Assembly (NCBI GenBank): GCA_030631505.1
Contig: DAOVKX010000024.1
Coordinates: 1 to 12,874, forward strand
DNA: 12,874 bases
From: Candidatus Nanohaloarchaea archaeon
GTDB lineage: Archaea; EX4484-52; DAOVKX01
Reading direction: 5' to 3'
Part shown: positions 1-6,059 of the stretch, one piece after another
Layout: every line of letters begins with the position of its first letter
Position numbering within the stretch: the first letter of the stretch is position 1
The notes under the pieces: generated by a model
Seen by the model: the letters and a program-made list of their open reading frames with translations, nothing else
Databases searched by the model: none
What the model was told of the DNA's origin: nothing
Position numbers and translations under genes: made by a program

Positions 1-157
1 CCTGTGCCTGCCTTATCCTCCCGTGTTTTCCAACTCTTTCCTTAATGACGTTCAAATCAATGTTGAACTCCTTGCGAAGCAGATTTGGCCCGTCAATAAA
101 AAGGGCAACATTGGGCTTCCCGGAAAGCTTAACCCCAAGACCAAATAATCCTTTCAT
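1..157 (-). CDS. NYN-domain (PIN-like nuclease fold) protein, 5' part only
   Basis: The reverse strand opens with ATG at 157 and reads through the window edge for 52 codons. The first residues are a short MKGLFGLGVKLSG leader, then NVALFIDGPNLLRKEFNI. A hydrophobic strand ending in F-I-D-G-x-N is the first acidic motif of the NYN/LabA branch of PIN-like nucleases; archaeal members of about this design are common and are presumed metal-dependent RNases. The start is supported by an AGGAGA Shine-Dalgarno site (plus-strand 168-173) about 10 nt upstream, and by a TATA-like box at 198-205. The remaining acidic residues needed for catalysis lie outside the window, so activity cannot be judged. It is divergent from the membrane-protein operon at 311. 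Confidence 0.72.
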   Translation of the reverse strand, partial: MKGLFGLGVKLSGKPNVALFIDGPNLLRKEFNIDLNVIKERVGKHGRIRQAQ

Positions 158-197
158 AAAATTAACATCTCCTTTATTATTTTATAGAAAAGAGGAT

Positions 198-205
198 ATT
201 ATAAA
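198..205 (-). promoter_or_regulatory. TATA-like box for the NYN gene
   Basis: Reverse-strand TTTATAAT lies about 45 nt before the ATG at 157. That predicts a transcription start near 175 and a short leader containing the AGGAGA ribosome site. Confidence 0.4.
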
Positions 206-242
206 TCTTTGGACGGTTTCTGAATTTGTGTGAGAATAAAAC

Positions 243-256
243 GAAACATTTATATA
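243..256 (+). promoter_or_regulatory. BRE/TATA promoter of the DUF2178-XRE operon
   Basis: An A-rich BRE-like stretch (CGAAAC, 242-247) is followed by TTTATATA (249-256). A start of transcription near 278-280 is expected, leaving about 30 nt of leader before the ATG at 311. This is the only convincing promoter for the four tightly joined genes that follow. Confidence 0.65.
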
Positions 257-261
257 CTTGA

Positions 262-281
262 ATGTTATAAATATATAACAT
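262..281. promoter_or_regulatory. palindromic operator candidate over the transcription start
   Basis: ATGTTATA (262-269), spacer AATA, TATAACAT (274-281) is a perfect 8-bp inverted repeat. It begins 6 nt after the TATA box and covers the predicted start site, so a dimeric protein bound here would block polymerase. The XRE regulator at the end of the operon is the natural candidate for binding, giving autoregulation. The palindrome is seen; the partner is inferred. Confidence 0.5.
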
Positions 282-310
282 AGTGTTAGAAATAAATAAC
301 AGGTAGAAAA

Positions 311-727
311 ATGAAAGATAAAACAAGGGTTGTATTGGCAGGAATAATAACAGCAATCGTGATACTATCTTCTTTGCTGTTTGCAGGCACACAGATTGCT
401 AAAGGAGAAACCATAGACATAATTTTACCAATCGGAATTATAGCGATAATTGGTTTATTCATGATTCCCTTTGCAAAGAGAAGATATTTTGATGTGAAAA
501 AGGGATTCCCTTTTGAAGACGAGAGATCAAAGAAGACAATGAATCGCGCGGCAGCTTGCGCATATTATCTGTCTCTTTACTGGTTGCTCGCAATAGGTTT
601 TGCTTCTTCAAATGAGTGGATTCAGTTTGAGGATGTTTCACAGGCAACAGGCACAGGAATCATTGGTATGGCAATTATTTTTGGAATATGTTATTTGTGG
701 GTCAATAAAAGAGGTGATGTAGAATGA
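311..727 (+). CDS. DUF2178-like four-helix membrane protein A
   Basis: This 138-residue protein has four likely membrane segments, at about 7-27, 37-54, 82-102 and 113-130. A basic cytoplasmic-looking stretch around 55-78 separates the two helix pairs. Just before the third helix is FEDERSKKTMNRAAACA, a variant of the D-E-R...A motif typical of the small DUF2178-type membrane proteins that sit next to XRE regulators in archaea and Firmicutes. Their biochemical role is unknown; some are thought to take part in membrane or envelope stress responses. It is the first gene of the operon. Its stop overlaps the next start (ATGA, 724-727), so translation is probably coupled. The related proteins at 724 and 1052 share the motif, which suggests paralogues. 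Confidence 0.75.
   Translation: MKDKTRVVLAGIITAIVILSSLLFAGTQIAKGETIDIILPIGIIAIIGLFMIPFAKRRYFDVKKGFPFEDERSKKTMNRAAACAYYLSLYWLLAIGFASSNEWIQFEDVSQATGTGIIGMAIIFGICYLWVNKRGDVE
711..718 (+). promoter_or_regulatory. strong Shine-Dalgarno site
   Basis: GAGGTGAT stands 5 nt before the ATG at 724, inside the end of the preceding gene. It is a near-complete complement of the archaeal 16S 3' tail and fixes the start of the second operon gene. Confidence 0.7.
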
Positions 728-1050
728 AAAATATACTCTGGTATCTGGGCTTCTTGTCTATTGTGAGCCTGCTGTATTTTGTTGAGGGGAAAACTGCGTT
801 TTTGTGGTTTATTTGTTTTATCCCTTATTTTGCGACACATAATGCAAATGATGAGAGGATGGAAGAAAATACAGGCAAAGCGACAAGGAATGCTTTTGCA
901 TACACTATCTTTTTCGGAGTTGCTGCAATTGCGTATATATACCTAACAGGCAGTGTTGAGTTATTTGCTCCTGCATTTGTTGGTCTTTTTGGCGGGTCGC
1001 TTCTTGTGTGCCTTGTCTCTTTGTTTTATTATGATAAGAGAGATCGGTAA
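724..1050 (+). CDS. DUF2178-like membrane protein B
   Basis: This 108-residue protein has four predicted membrane segments (about 4-20, 24-38, 58-75, 80-102). It is shorter than its operon neighbours, with compact N-terminal helices. Between helices two and three is NDERMEENTGKATRNAFA, which aligns with the motif of protein A and protein C as D-E-R-x6-[RK]-A-x3-A. The protein ends in a basic tail (YYDKRDR). Its start overlaps the stop of protein A by 4 nt and is preceded by GAGGTGAT, so the start is secure. No catalytic residues are visible. It probably works with the other two membrane proteins, as a hetero-oligomer or as a redundant set; this is inferred from layout only. Confidence 0.75.
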   Translation: MKNILWYLGFLSIVSLLYFVEGKTAFLWFICFIPYFATHNANDERMEENTGKATRNAFAYTIFFGVAAIAYIYLTGSVELFAPAFVGLFGGSLLVCLVSLFYYDKRDR

Positions 1051-1051
1051 A

Positions 1052-1456
1052 ATGAAAATACGAAAAGACAAGGATGTTTTAAGATTTTTTGGGATAAGTT
1101 TGGTGTCAATTTTGCTGGGCGCTGCCATGCTGATGTTTAAGGCAGTTTTTGGAGCTGCGGCTTTCTTCGGGGGCGGGTTGGTTCTTGCAGGCGTGATTAT
1201 GTTTGTTATGGCGTTATGCGCGTCAATGAAACCAAAAACAGATTTAGTGGTGGATGAAAGGGTTGCAAGGATAAATGAAAAGGCAGGATATTCTGCATTC
1301 TGGATTGTTTTGCTTGCGGTAACAATTTTGTATTGGGCAGACAAACTCTGGTCATTGAGTGTAGAACTTAAGGATATATATTCTACGGTCCTTTTTGTTG
1401 GAATGTTTTCATGGATTATACTCCGATGGCACTACAATAAAGGAAGTGTGATTTGA
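1052..1456 (+). CDS. DUF2178-family membrane protein C
   Basis: This 134-residue protein has a basic N-terminus (MKIRKDKD), four likely membrane segments (about 12-28, 33-57, 79-95, 107-125) and a central VVDERVARINEKAGYSAF. It is the best match of the three to the DUF2178 signature. The frame is open upstream to ATG codons at 953 and 1031, but those would overlap the preceding gene. ATG 1052 directly follows that gene's stop (1048-1050) and gives a normal basic N-terminus, so it is preferred; 1031 remains possible. The stop at 1454-1456 directly abuts the ATG of the XRE regulator. Function is unknown. Confidence 0.75.
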   Translation: MKIRKDKDVLRFFGISLVSILLGAAMLMFKAVFGAAAFFGGGLVLAGVIMFVMALCASMKPKTDLVVDERVARINEKAGYSAFWIVLLAVTILYWADKLWSLSVELKDIYSTVLFVGMFSWIILRWHYNKGSVI

Positions 1457-1651
1457 ATGAAAACGAAAATCAAGGAACTTCGGGCAAGGCACAACCTGAC
1501 GCAGGAGGAGCTTGCGATAAAGGTAGGGGTGAGAAGGGAGACTATAGTATTTCTTGAGAAGGGGAAGTATAACCCATCTTTAAAATTAGCTCATGATATC
1601 GCCAGGGTTTTGGGAGTAAGAATTGATGAATTATTTATCTTTGATGATTAG
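1457..1651 (+). CDS. XRE/Cro-type HTH transcriptional regulator
   Basis: This 64-residue protein is a single helix-turn-helix domain. IKELRARHNLTQEELAIKVG carries helices 1-2, and VRRETIVFLEKGKYNPSLKLA carries the recognition helix and the following helix. It ends with the ARVLGVRIDELFIF typical of the compact YozG/Cro-like regulators found beside DUF2178 genes. It binds DNA as a dimer and has no sensor domain. The ATG follows the upstream stop with no gap, and AGGAAG (1441-1446) serves as ribosome site. The likely target is the 8-bp inverted repeat at 262-281, which would make this an autorepressor of the operon. If so, the membrane proteins may influence its release, but nothing in the sequence shows how. 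Confidence 0.9.
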   Translation: MKTKIKELRARHNLTQEELAIKVGVRRETIVFLEKGKYNPSLKLAHDIARVLGVRIDELFIFDD

Positions 1652-1667
1652 ATTAAGAATATGAAGG

Positions 1668-1673
1668 TTTTTT
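1668..1673 (+). terminator. oligo-T terminator candidate
   Basis: Six T residues lie 16 nt after the stop of the XRE gene. Archaeal polymerase terminates at such U-rich runs without needing a hairpin; a single short run is a weak signal. Confidence 0.3.
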
Positions 1674-1734
1674 GCTGAGTTAAGATATAATAGATGATAT
1701 AATCCCTATTGAGTTGGACCATAATGACAACCCA

Positions 1735-1742
1735 TTTATAAA
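1735..1742 (+). promoter_or_regulatory. TATA box upstream of GGGP synthase leader
   Basis: TTTATAAA is a good TATA element. It predicts transcription from about 1765 and a leader of roughly 110 nt before the GGGP synthase start. An alternative, weaker AT-rich element at 1855-1862 would give an almost leaderless transcript. Confidence 0.4.
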
Positions 1743-1744
1743 TT

Positions 1745-1870
1745 ATGAAAAAAGAGAACACCGCTACATCAATTAATTACTTTCTCATTAATTCATAATT
1801 TCTGGAAGCGGCAGGGCTGATGAAAGTTAGCCAGTTCTTAGTGGAGTTGAAGATTAATAAATACATGTGA
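1745..1870 (+). pseudogene. interrupted small reading frame or leader peptide
   Basis: From ATG 1745 the frame runs 17 codons, meets TAA at 1796-1798, then continues open for 23 codons to TGA at 1868-1870. The second half reads FLEAAGLMKVSQFLVELKI, which has normal protein composition. It ends 6 nt before the GGGP synthase ATG. It could be a decayed small gene with one nonsense change. Alternatively, the part from ATG 1820 could be a 16-codon leader peptide whose stop overlaps the GTGAG ribosome site of the next gene. A small hairpin (GGCT 1815-1818, AGCC 1829-1832) lies inside. No family was recognised. Confidence 0.3.
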
Positions 1871-1876
1871 GTAATT

Positions 1877-2674
1877 ATGAGTATGGATCCTGTGAAAATT
1901 GGCAAGGTTGAGCAGTACATTCATGATACGCTCAAAAAAGACGGCGCAATGCACATAACACTCATTGACCCTGCTGAGCAGTCTGTGAAAGACAGTGCGA
2001 AGATAGCCAAGATTGCAAGGGATGCCGGCACAGATGCAGTAATGGTTGGCGGAACAGTCGGGGCTGCTTTAATTCTTGATGATGCCATACAGGAAATCAA
2101 GAAGAAGGTTAAACTTCCTGTGATTTTATTTCCTGGTAATATTGACGGCATTTCGCGGTTTGCAGACGCCATATATTTCATGACTTTGATGAATTCCAAT
2201 AATCCATATTGGATTACCGGAGCGCAGGCATTGTCAGCTCCGACTATTTATAGGTACATGAAAAAATTCAATCTGGAGCCAATTCCTATGGCTTATTTGA
2301 TAGTTGAGCCCGGTGAGAAAACGGCTGCAGGGTGGGTAGGAAACGCCAATCCTTTGCCAAGGATAAAGCCAAAACTGACAGCAGCGTATGTTTTGGCAGC
2401 GCAGCTTCTTGGATTGAGAATGGTCTATCTTGAGGCAGGTTCTGGTGCGCCACAGTCAGTCCCCAATGATATAATAAAAACAGTAAAAAAGATTTCCAGA
2501 ATACCTGTAATTGTCGGCGGAGGGATACGAACACCTGAAGTGGCTGCCGAAAAAGTCAGGGACGGCGCAGACATCATAGTTACAGGCACATTAGCCGAAG
2601 AAAATTTAGAAGGGTTAATCGGTGTTGTAAGGGAAATAAAAAGGGCAGGTAGAGCAAGGAAAGCTAAATGTTAG
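1877..2674 (+). CDS. geranylgeranylglyceryl-phosphate synthase
   Basis: This enzyme joins sn-glycerol 1-phosphate to geranylgeranyl diphosphate, forming the first ether bond of archaeal membrane lipids, at or near the membrane surface. The 265-residue TIM barrel shows the family motifs in order: HITLIDP with Mg-binding Asp31, VGGTVG (57-62), FPGNIDGIS (85-93), MTLMNSNNPYWITGAQ (102-117), YLEAGSG (184-190) and the phosphate-binding VIVGGGIRTP (211-220). The length and the MTLMNS region fit the group II enzymes, which include most archaeal members. The second ATG (1883) could be the real start; GTGAG at 1867-1871 favours 1877. The 3' end overlaps the convergent gene by 4 nt. Its substrate supplier, G1P dehydrogenase, is encoded 470 bp away. 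Confidence 0.95.
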   Translation: MSMDPVKIGKVEQYIHDTLKKDGAMHITLIDPAEQSVKDSAKIAKIARDAGTDAVMVGGTVGAALILDDAIQEIKKKVKLPVILFPGNIDGISRFADAIYFMTLMNSNNPYWITGAQALSAPTIYRYMKKFNLEPIPMAYLIVEPGEKTAAGWVGNANPLPRIKPKLTAAYVLAAQLLGLRMVYLEAGSGAPQSVPNDIIKTVKKISRIPVIVGGGIRTPEVAAEKVRDGADIIVTGTLAEENLEGLIGVVREIKRAGRARKAKC

Positions 2675-3066
2675 ACTAATCCTAACCAGCGTAGTTGCCA
2701 TTTGTATATCTCCTTTCTTTTTTCATAATTTATAATTGTTATTTTGTCACCAGAGAACACATCGTACCTTGTTTCTGAGAACCCAGTTTTTTTAAAACTA
2801 TTGTAAATAATTTGCCGGTCTATGAAAAACTTAGTATTGAAGTCCTCAGAACAGGCACCTTCTGCTCCTGTTTTTTCAGGATTATCCAGTACACTCAAAG
2901 TAACACTTTTTCCAATTATTTGCTCCATGCGGTTAGGGGGCGGCCTGCTCTCTACATATACAGCCCCAATAATGCTGGAATTTTCAAGTTCTTCGGCTTC
3001 CTCATTGTTTAAAAAGAACATGAAATCATTATCCCCTGTCTCAAGCCCGTGGTTAAGCACTTTCAT
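2671..3066 (-). CDS. unrecognised 131-residue protein between the two ether-lipid genes
   Basis: The protein is soluble, mixed alpha/beta in appearance and rich in charged residues, with no signal peptide or membrane segment. N-terminally it reads GLETGDNDFMFFLNNEEAEEL; then comes IIGAVYVESRPPP, and the end is aromatic (YKWQLRWLGLV). Two cysteines flank nothing obvious. An AT-rich TATA element at 3085-3093 lies about 24 nt before the ATG, so a leaderless mRNA is predicted and the start is well placed. Its stop overlaps the GGGP synthase stop on the other strand (TTAG, 2671-2674). No family was recognised. Its position between two ether-lipid genes is suggestive, but no lipid function can be claimed. 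Confidence 0.65.
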   Translation of the reverse strand: MKVLNHGLETGDNDFMFFLNNEEAEELENSSIIGAVYVESRPPPNRMEQIIGKSVTLSVLDNPEKTGAEGACSEDFNTKFFIDRQIIYNSFKKTGFSETRYDVFSGDKITIINYEKRKEIYKWQLRWLGLV

Positions 3067-3084
3067 AAGATAATGAAGTGCAGT

Positions 3085-3093
3085 AAAATTTAA
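3085..3093 (-). promoter_or_regulatory. TATA element of the 131-residue gene
   Basis: The reverse-strand TTTAAATTTT-like box is centred about 24 nt before the ATG at 3066, the spacing expected for leaderless transcription. Confidence 0.4.
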
Positions 3094-3119
3094 ATGATTA
3101 AACTGTTGCAGAATCAGAT

Positions 3120-3126
3120 AAAAAAA
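3120..3126 (-). terminator. oligo-T terminator of egsA
   Basis: Seven T residues on the reverse strand begin 17 nt after the egsA stop codon. The run is typical of archaeal intrinsic termination and lies upstream of the promoter of the next gene. Confidence 0.4.
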
Positions 3127-3142
3127 GACAGATTAAAGAAAT

Positions 3143-4315
3143 CTAAATAATCTCTTCCAAAACCGCTTTCCAATCCTCTTTTGTATAATTTATTTCTTTT
3201 AAAATGCCATATCGTTCCCTGATTTTTGGCGCTGTCTCAAGGGCAGATATAATTTTATCTTTACCAATTTCTGATACAGGTTCCTTTACATACTCATGTA
3301 AACTCATTTGTTTTAGGATATTAACAAGAGTTTCATATAATGTTTTAGGATTAAAAAACAGGTTATCAGGCAAACCGGAACTTTCTCTTTCATATAGTTT
3401 TGCGATTATCAGCGAGCCAAAACAGGCCCCCTGCCCATGCACAAGCATTTTACTTTCTCTTGCAAATGCATCAGATAATGCCCTTTCGATTTCATGTTCC
3501 CCGCCCGAGGCAGGCCGGGATGAGAGTTTCGGGTCGTACATTGAAAATGATGAGCTTAAAAGGCCCATAGCCCTTTTTTCTGAAGTTAAATCGCCTTCTG
3601 TTATGTAAATCAAAGAGTCCAGGGCATAAATCAGGTACTCTATGTCCTTTTGCGTCCATAGTTCCCTGTCTCTTCTTATAGCCAAGTTCCATTCCTGCAG
3701 TGAAGTTAGATTAGATAAAACATCGCAGACTCCTGACTTTGAGAAACTGAACCGGTTCTTCCAGTTTTTATCCCAGATATAAAGAGGGATTATGATTTTT
3801 GACGGGGCATTTGCCGATAAAGTTTCTCTCATGCCATTGTGAAACAGGGAAGCATTCGGGCTTATTATGCCATCATTCGAGCCAGCGGTGGGAACCACTA
3901 TAAAAGAGTCATTAATCCTGTTTTCATTGGTATTTCCAATTGGGCACAACTTCGCAACTTTTTTTGCAACGTCCAGAGCAACGCCCCCGCCGAAACCGAT
4001 TATTTTTGCAGGTTTTACCGGCAATGCCCTTATAGATTCGATTACTCTCTTAACTTCGTCCATATGGGCATGCTGAACATCTGTCAAATATGCTTTTTTG
4101 AAATGGCCCAAATCGTCAACAAATTTCCGTGGCACGGACCCGTTTGTTATAACTACTATGTTTTCGCTGTCTTTAGGCAGGTTTTTACTTACCTCGCTCT
4201 CTTTTTCGGCAAAGACTGCGTTCAGCCCGTATTTCTTCAATGCAAAATCAAGAGTATATTTATTAAACGGGTCGTACTTTGTTTTAAGCTTGATTATTTC
4301 TTTCACAAGTTCCAC
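3143..4315 (-). CDS. egsA: sn-glycerol-1-phosphate dehydrogenase
   Basis: This NAD(P)H- and zinc-dependent enzyme reduces dihydroxyacetone phosphate to sn-glycerol 1-phosphate, setting the archaeal glycerol stereochemistry. The 390-residue protein has the nucleotide-binding IIGFGGGVALDVAK (GGG at 109-111), the VPTAGSNDGIISPNAS active-site loop (141-155), SGVCDVLSN with putative zinc ligand Asp198, GGEHEIE with His274, and LVHGQGA with His293. This Asp/His/His triad is the one expected for the iron-alcohol/glycerol dehydrogenase fold. It is longer than the roughly 340-350 residues usual in the family, mostly by a longer C-terminal helical region. The start is GTG; no in-frame ATG occurs just upstream, and a TATA box at 4341-4347 places transcription at this codon. 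Confidence 0.95.
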   Translation of the reverse strand: MELVKEIIKLKTKYDPFNKYTLDFALKKYGLNAVFAEKESEVSKNLPKDSENIVVITNGSVPRKFVDDLGHFKKAYLTDVQHAHMDEVKRVIESIRALPVKPAKIIGFGGGVALDVAKKVAKLCPIGNTNENRINDSFIVVPTAGSNDGIISPNASLFHNGMRETLSANAPSKIIIPLYIWDKNWKNRFSFSKSGVCDVLSNLTSLQEWNLAIRRDRELWTQKDIEYLIYALDSLIYITEGDLTSEKRAMGLLSSSFSMYDPKLSSRPASGGEHEIERALSDAFARESKMLVHGQGACFGSLIIAKLYERESSGLPDNLFFNPKTLYETLVNILKQMSLHEYVKEPVSEIGKDKIISALETAPKIRERYGILKEINYTKEDWKAVLEEII

Positions 4316-4340
4316 CAGATATAGTGTAATAGATTGTAAA

Positions 4341-4347
4341 ATATAAA
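4341..4347 (-). promoter_or_regulatory. TATA box of egsA
   Basis: Reverse-strand TTTATAT is centred 29 nt before the GTG start, predicting a leaderless or nearly leaderless egsA mRNA. Confidence 0.5.
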
Positions 4348-4406
4348 TAAGTGATAACTGGATTGCTCTGAATTTCGAAGGGTGTTTTACCTTCTATAGC
4401 AAAAAC

Positions 4407-4414
4407 TATATAAA
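4407..4414 (+). promoter_or_regulatory. TATA box of the lysine-rich gene
   Basis: TATATAAA is centred 27 nt before ATG 4438, with an A-rich BRE-like stretch in front. This is one of the clearest leaderless promoters in the window. Confidence 0.6.
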
Positions 4415-4437
4415 CCGAGTCCTGTATATACACAGTT

Positions 4438-4623
4438 ATGAAAATAATAAAAAAAATTCTGGAAAAAGTGAGAGGAAAAAAAGCACCAGGGAAAAAACCT
4501 GTAGGAAAAGCCATGAAAAAAGCAAAGAAAGTTTCAAAAAGAATAATTAGGAAAAAGCCCGCGGGAAAGAGAACCATTAAAAAAACTTCCAGAAAAAAAC
4601 CACTAAGAAAGAAAAAAAGATGA
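4438..4623 (+). CDS. very basic lysine-rich small protein, possible DNA/RNA-binding
   Basis: The product has 61 residues, of which 24 are Lys and 7 Arg; there is a single acidic residue (Glu9). After an amphipathic N-terminal stretch (MKIIKKILEKV) it is built of loosely repeated KKPxGK units (KKAPGK, KKPVGK, KKPAGK, KKPLRK) and ends in KKKR. Such composition resembles the C-terminal tails of histone H1 and other nucleic-acid compacting proteins, so a chromatin or RNA-binding role is likely; no fold is expected. A TATA box 27 nt upstream and a stop only 5 nt from the convergent tfs gene support a real gene. Low-complexity A-rich DNA could in principle make such a frame by chance, but the promoter argues against that. 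Confidence 0.7.
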   Translation: MKIIKKILEKVRGKKAPGKKPVGKAMKKAKKVSKRIIRKKPAGKRTIKKTSRKKPLRKKKR

Positions 4624-4628
4624 AGCGG

Positions 4629-4955
4629 TTAAGAGTATTCTCTCCAGGTAAAACTGCATTTCAGGCACCTGAAGAATCTGGTTTCTGGTTCATCAGAAGA
4701 CCTTGTCTGGACCGTCCACCACACAGCTTCTGCATGGCCGCATTCAGGACAAATTACATCTATCTTAGGTAGGGTTACTATTTTTTCCTCAATGACAGGT
4801 ATCCCATCAAGAGGATTTTTCTCAATTTTTTCACTTACTTTGCATTGGATGTTGTCCAGCTCAGTTCTGGATTTACATTTCCTGCAGTAAAGAACAGACT
4901 TTCCTTTTTCCTTGATAGGTAGCATCAGATTGCCGCATTTATCACACAATTGCAT
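4629..4955 (-). CDS. tfs: archaeal transcript-cleavage/elongation factor TFS
   Basis: TFS enters the RNA polymerase secondary channel and stimulates cleavage of backtracked RNA. The 108-residue protein has the full architecture. The N-terminal zinc ribbon has Cys4, Cys7, Cys24 and Cys27. A linker runs to about residue 65. The C-terminal ribbon has CPEC (69-72) and CLKC (97-100), with the catalytic acidic pair Asp88-Glu89 in RSSDEPET. It ends in FTWREYS, as in TFIIS-type ribbons. It is the last gene of an operon with a signal peptidase and a DUF99 protein; the gap is 12 nt, and GGAGGG at 4962-4967 sits directly after the upstream stop codon. The catalytic pair is present, so it should be active, unlike inactive TFS paralogues. 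Confidence 0.93.
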   Translation of the reverse strand: MQLCDKCGNLMLPIKEKGKSVLYCRKCKSRTELDNIQCKVSEKIEKNPLDGIPVIEEKIVTLPKIDVICPECGHAEAVWWTVQTRSSDEPETRFFRCLKCSFTWREYS

Positions 4956-4961
4956 GACATA

Positions 4962-4967
4962 CCCTCC
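4962..4967 (-). promoter_or_regulatory. Shine-Dalgarno site of tfs
   Basis: Reverse-strand GGAGGG lies 6 nt before the tfs ATG and immediately after the TAA of the signal peptidase gene, suggesting reinitiation or coupled translation. Confidence 0.65.
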
Positions 4968-5411
4968 TTAATAATTTAGCAACTCTTCCAGTGCAATTCG
5001 CGGGTATCCAAGGTATGGCACCCTAAACAGCACTTCCCCTTTCACCCATTCCGGCTGAACAACCCAGGGGTCAGGGTGTTCATTTGTAAACTCATTATCT
5101 CCCTTTGTTATGAAACTTCCATCGTCATTCATGGCAAAAATCCTGTGGACTATTAATCTGTCCATTTCCGGCTGGTGATACACAACAACCATTCCGCTTA
5201 TCATATCGCCCTGTTCAACACCCTTTAAAACCAGCAAATCTCCCCGGGTTAGTGTCGGATACATGGACTCGGAGACAACATCGACCAGCGGTTCCTGAGT
5301 GTCCAGCGCGAATCCGATCACCTGATAGAACAGGAGAGCCAACGAAATGCCTACAGCTATATAAAACAAATCACTTACTACTGGAATCCTGCTGATTTTT
5401 TCAAAATTCAT
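4968..5411 (-). CDS. sec11: archaeal signal peptidase I (Sec11 type)
   Basis: This membrane protease removes signal peptides from exported proteins on the outer face of the membrane. The 147-residue protein has one N-terminal membrane helix (about 12-36). Then come box B SESMYPTL with nucleophile Ser49, LIVHRIF with His89, and KGDNEFTNEHPD with Asp105. A Ser/His/Asp set with His in place of the bacterial Lys marks the archaeal/eukaryotic Sec11 class. There is no second C-terminal membrane helix. The start overlaps the stop of the DUF99 gene (ATGA). The protein is compact but complete. Confidence 0.93.
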   Translation of the reverse strand: MNFEKISRIPVVSDLFYIAVGISLALLFYQVIGFALDTQEPLVDVVSESMYPTLTRGDLLVLKGVEQGDMISGMVVVYHQPEMDRLIVHRIFAMNDDGSFITKGDNEFTNEHPDPWVVQPEWVKGEVLFRVPYLGYPRIALEELLNY

Positions 5412-5989
5412 ACTCTACCCCTAGACTCACCATTGACTATTCCGGATGCTATGATGTGCGCCATTCTTATCGGTTCCGGAATTAGACTATGTTTGACAGT
5501 TAAATTTAAAAGTTTTTCTATGCCTTTGAGCGAAATACCTGTAGACTGCACATATATTTCGCTGTCTTTCACAATAATTTTTTGTATTTTACCTGCTTTT
5601 TCAACCATTTTTAATTTTTCTTTGCAATATTGGGTTTTTCTTAATGCATCCCTGAATTTCTTTAAATCGGGCTTTTTCCTTATAATTGCTATAACAGGTT
5701 TTTTGGTTTCCGCATGAAGTTTTTTGATGTCTACGACATTGAATCCTGCAAACGTAATGCCATTTAAGAGTATTACTCTCAATTGTCCATAATGTTTTGT
5801 TTTCTTTATAAGTTTTACTATTTTATCTGTTGCGTCCAGCCCGTCAATCTCTATTTTGGTCGACAAAATGCCATCTATATGCTCAGGGCCTCTTGTTAAA
5901 ACACCAACCAACAACGCGTATTTTTGGCTGAATGACTTAAATGGACCATCATTGAATCCGATAACTCTTGTTTCGCTTTTTATATCCAT
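5408..5989 (-). CDS. DUF99 family protein (endonuclease V-like fold)
   Basis: This 193-residue protein has the conserved blocks of the archaeal DUF99 family: RVIGFNDGPF (8-17), ILLNGITFAGFNVVDI, ETKKPVIAIIRKKPD, and the C-terminal SLIPEPIRMAHIIASGIVNGES. The family is predicted to share the RNase H-like endonuclease V fold and so may act on nucleic acids, but its substrate is not established. It is first in the operon with signal peptidase and TFS. A TATA box (6021-6030) lies about 37 nt upstream, leaving a leader of roughly 10 nt. The Asp in the first block and the Asp following GFNVV are candidate metal ligands. Confidence 0.88.
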   Translation of the reverse strand: MDIKSETRVIGFNDGPFKSFSQKYALLVGVLTRGPEHIDGILSTKIEIDGLDATDKIVKLIKKTKHYGQLRVILLNGITFAGFNVVDIKKLHAETKKPVIAIIRKKPDLKKFRDALRKTQYCKEKLKMVEKAGKIQKIIVKDSEIYVQSTGISLKGIEKLLNLTVKHSLIPEPIRMAHIIASGIVNGESRGRV

Positions 5990-6020
5990 ATTGCGCCCTA
6001 ACTAATTAACAAGAAACAAA

Positions 6021-6030
6021 TATATATAAA
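6021..6030 (-). promoter_or_regulatory. TATA box of the DUF99-sec11-tfs operon
   Basis: Reverse-strand TTTATATATA lies 37 nt before the DUF99 start. It is the only promoter-like sequence before the three tightly joined genes. Confidence 0.55.
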
Positions 6031-6059
6031 TAAAGACATCAAAATAGAGAAACAGCATA

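Noticed and set aside
45..233. 62-codon plus-strand frame at the window start
   Set aside because: It is antisense to the NYN-domain gene and runs through that gene's promoter region.
1817..1832. box C-like TGATGA of a C/D guide RNA
   Set aside because: No CTGA D box or second C/D pair follows at the right spacing, and the motif lies in a protein-like frame.
3839..4324. 161-codon open frame antisense to egsA
   Set aside because: The opposite strand encodes a complete G1P dehydrogenase with its active-site residues. The antisense product is rich in Cys, Phe and Tyr, as shadow frames are, and has no promoter.
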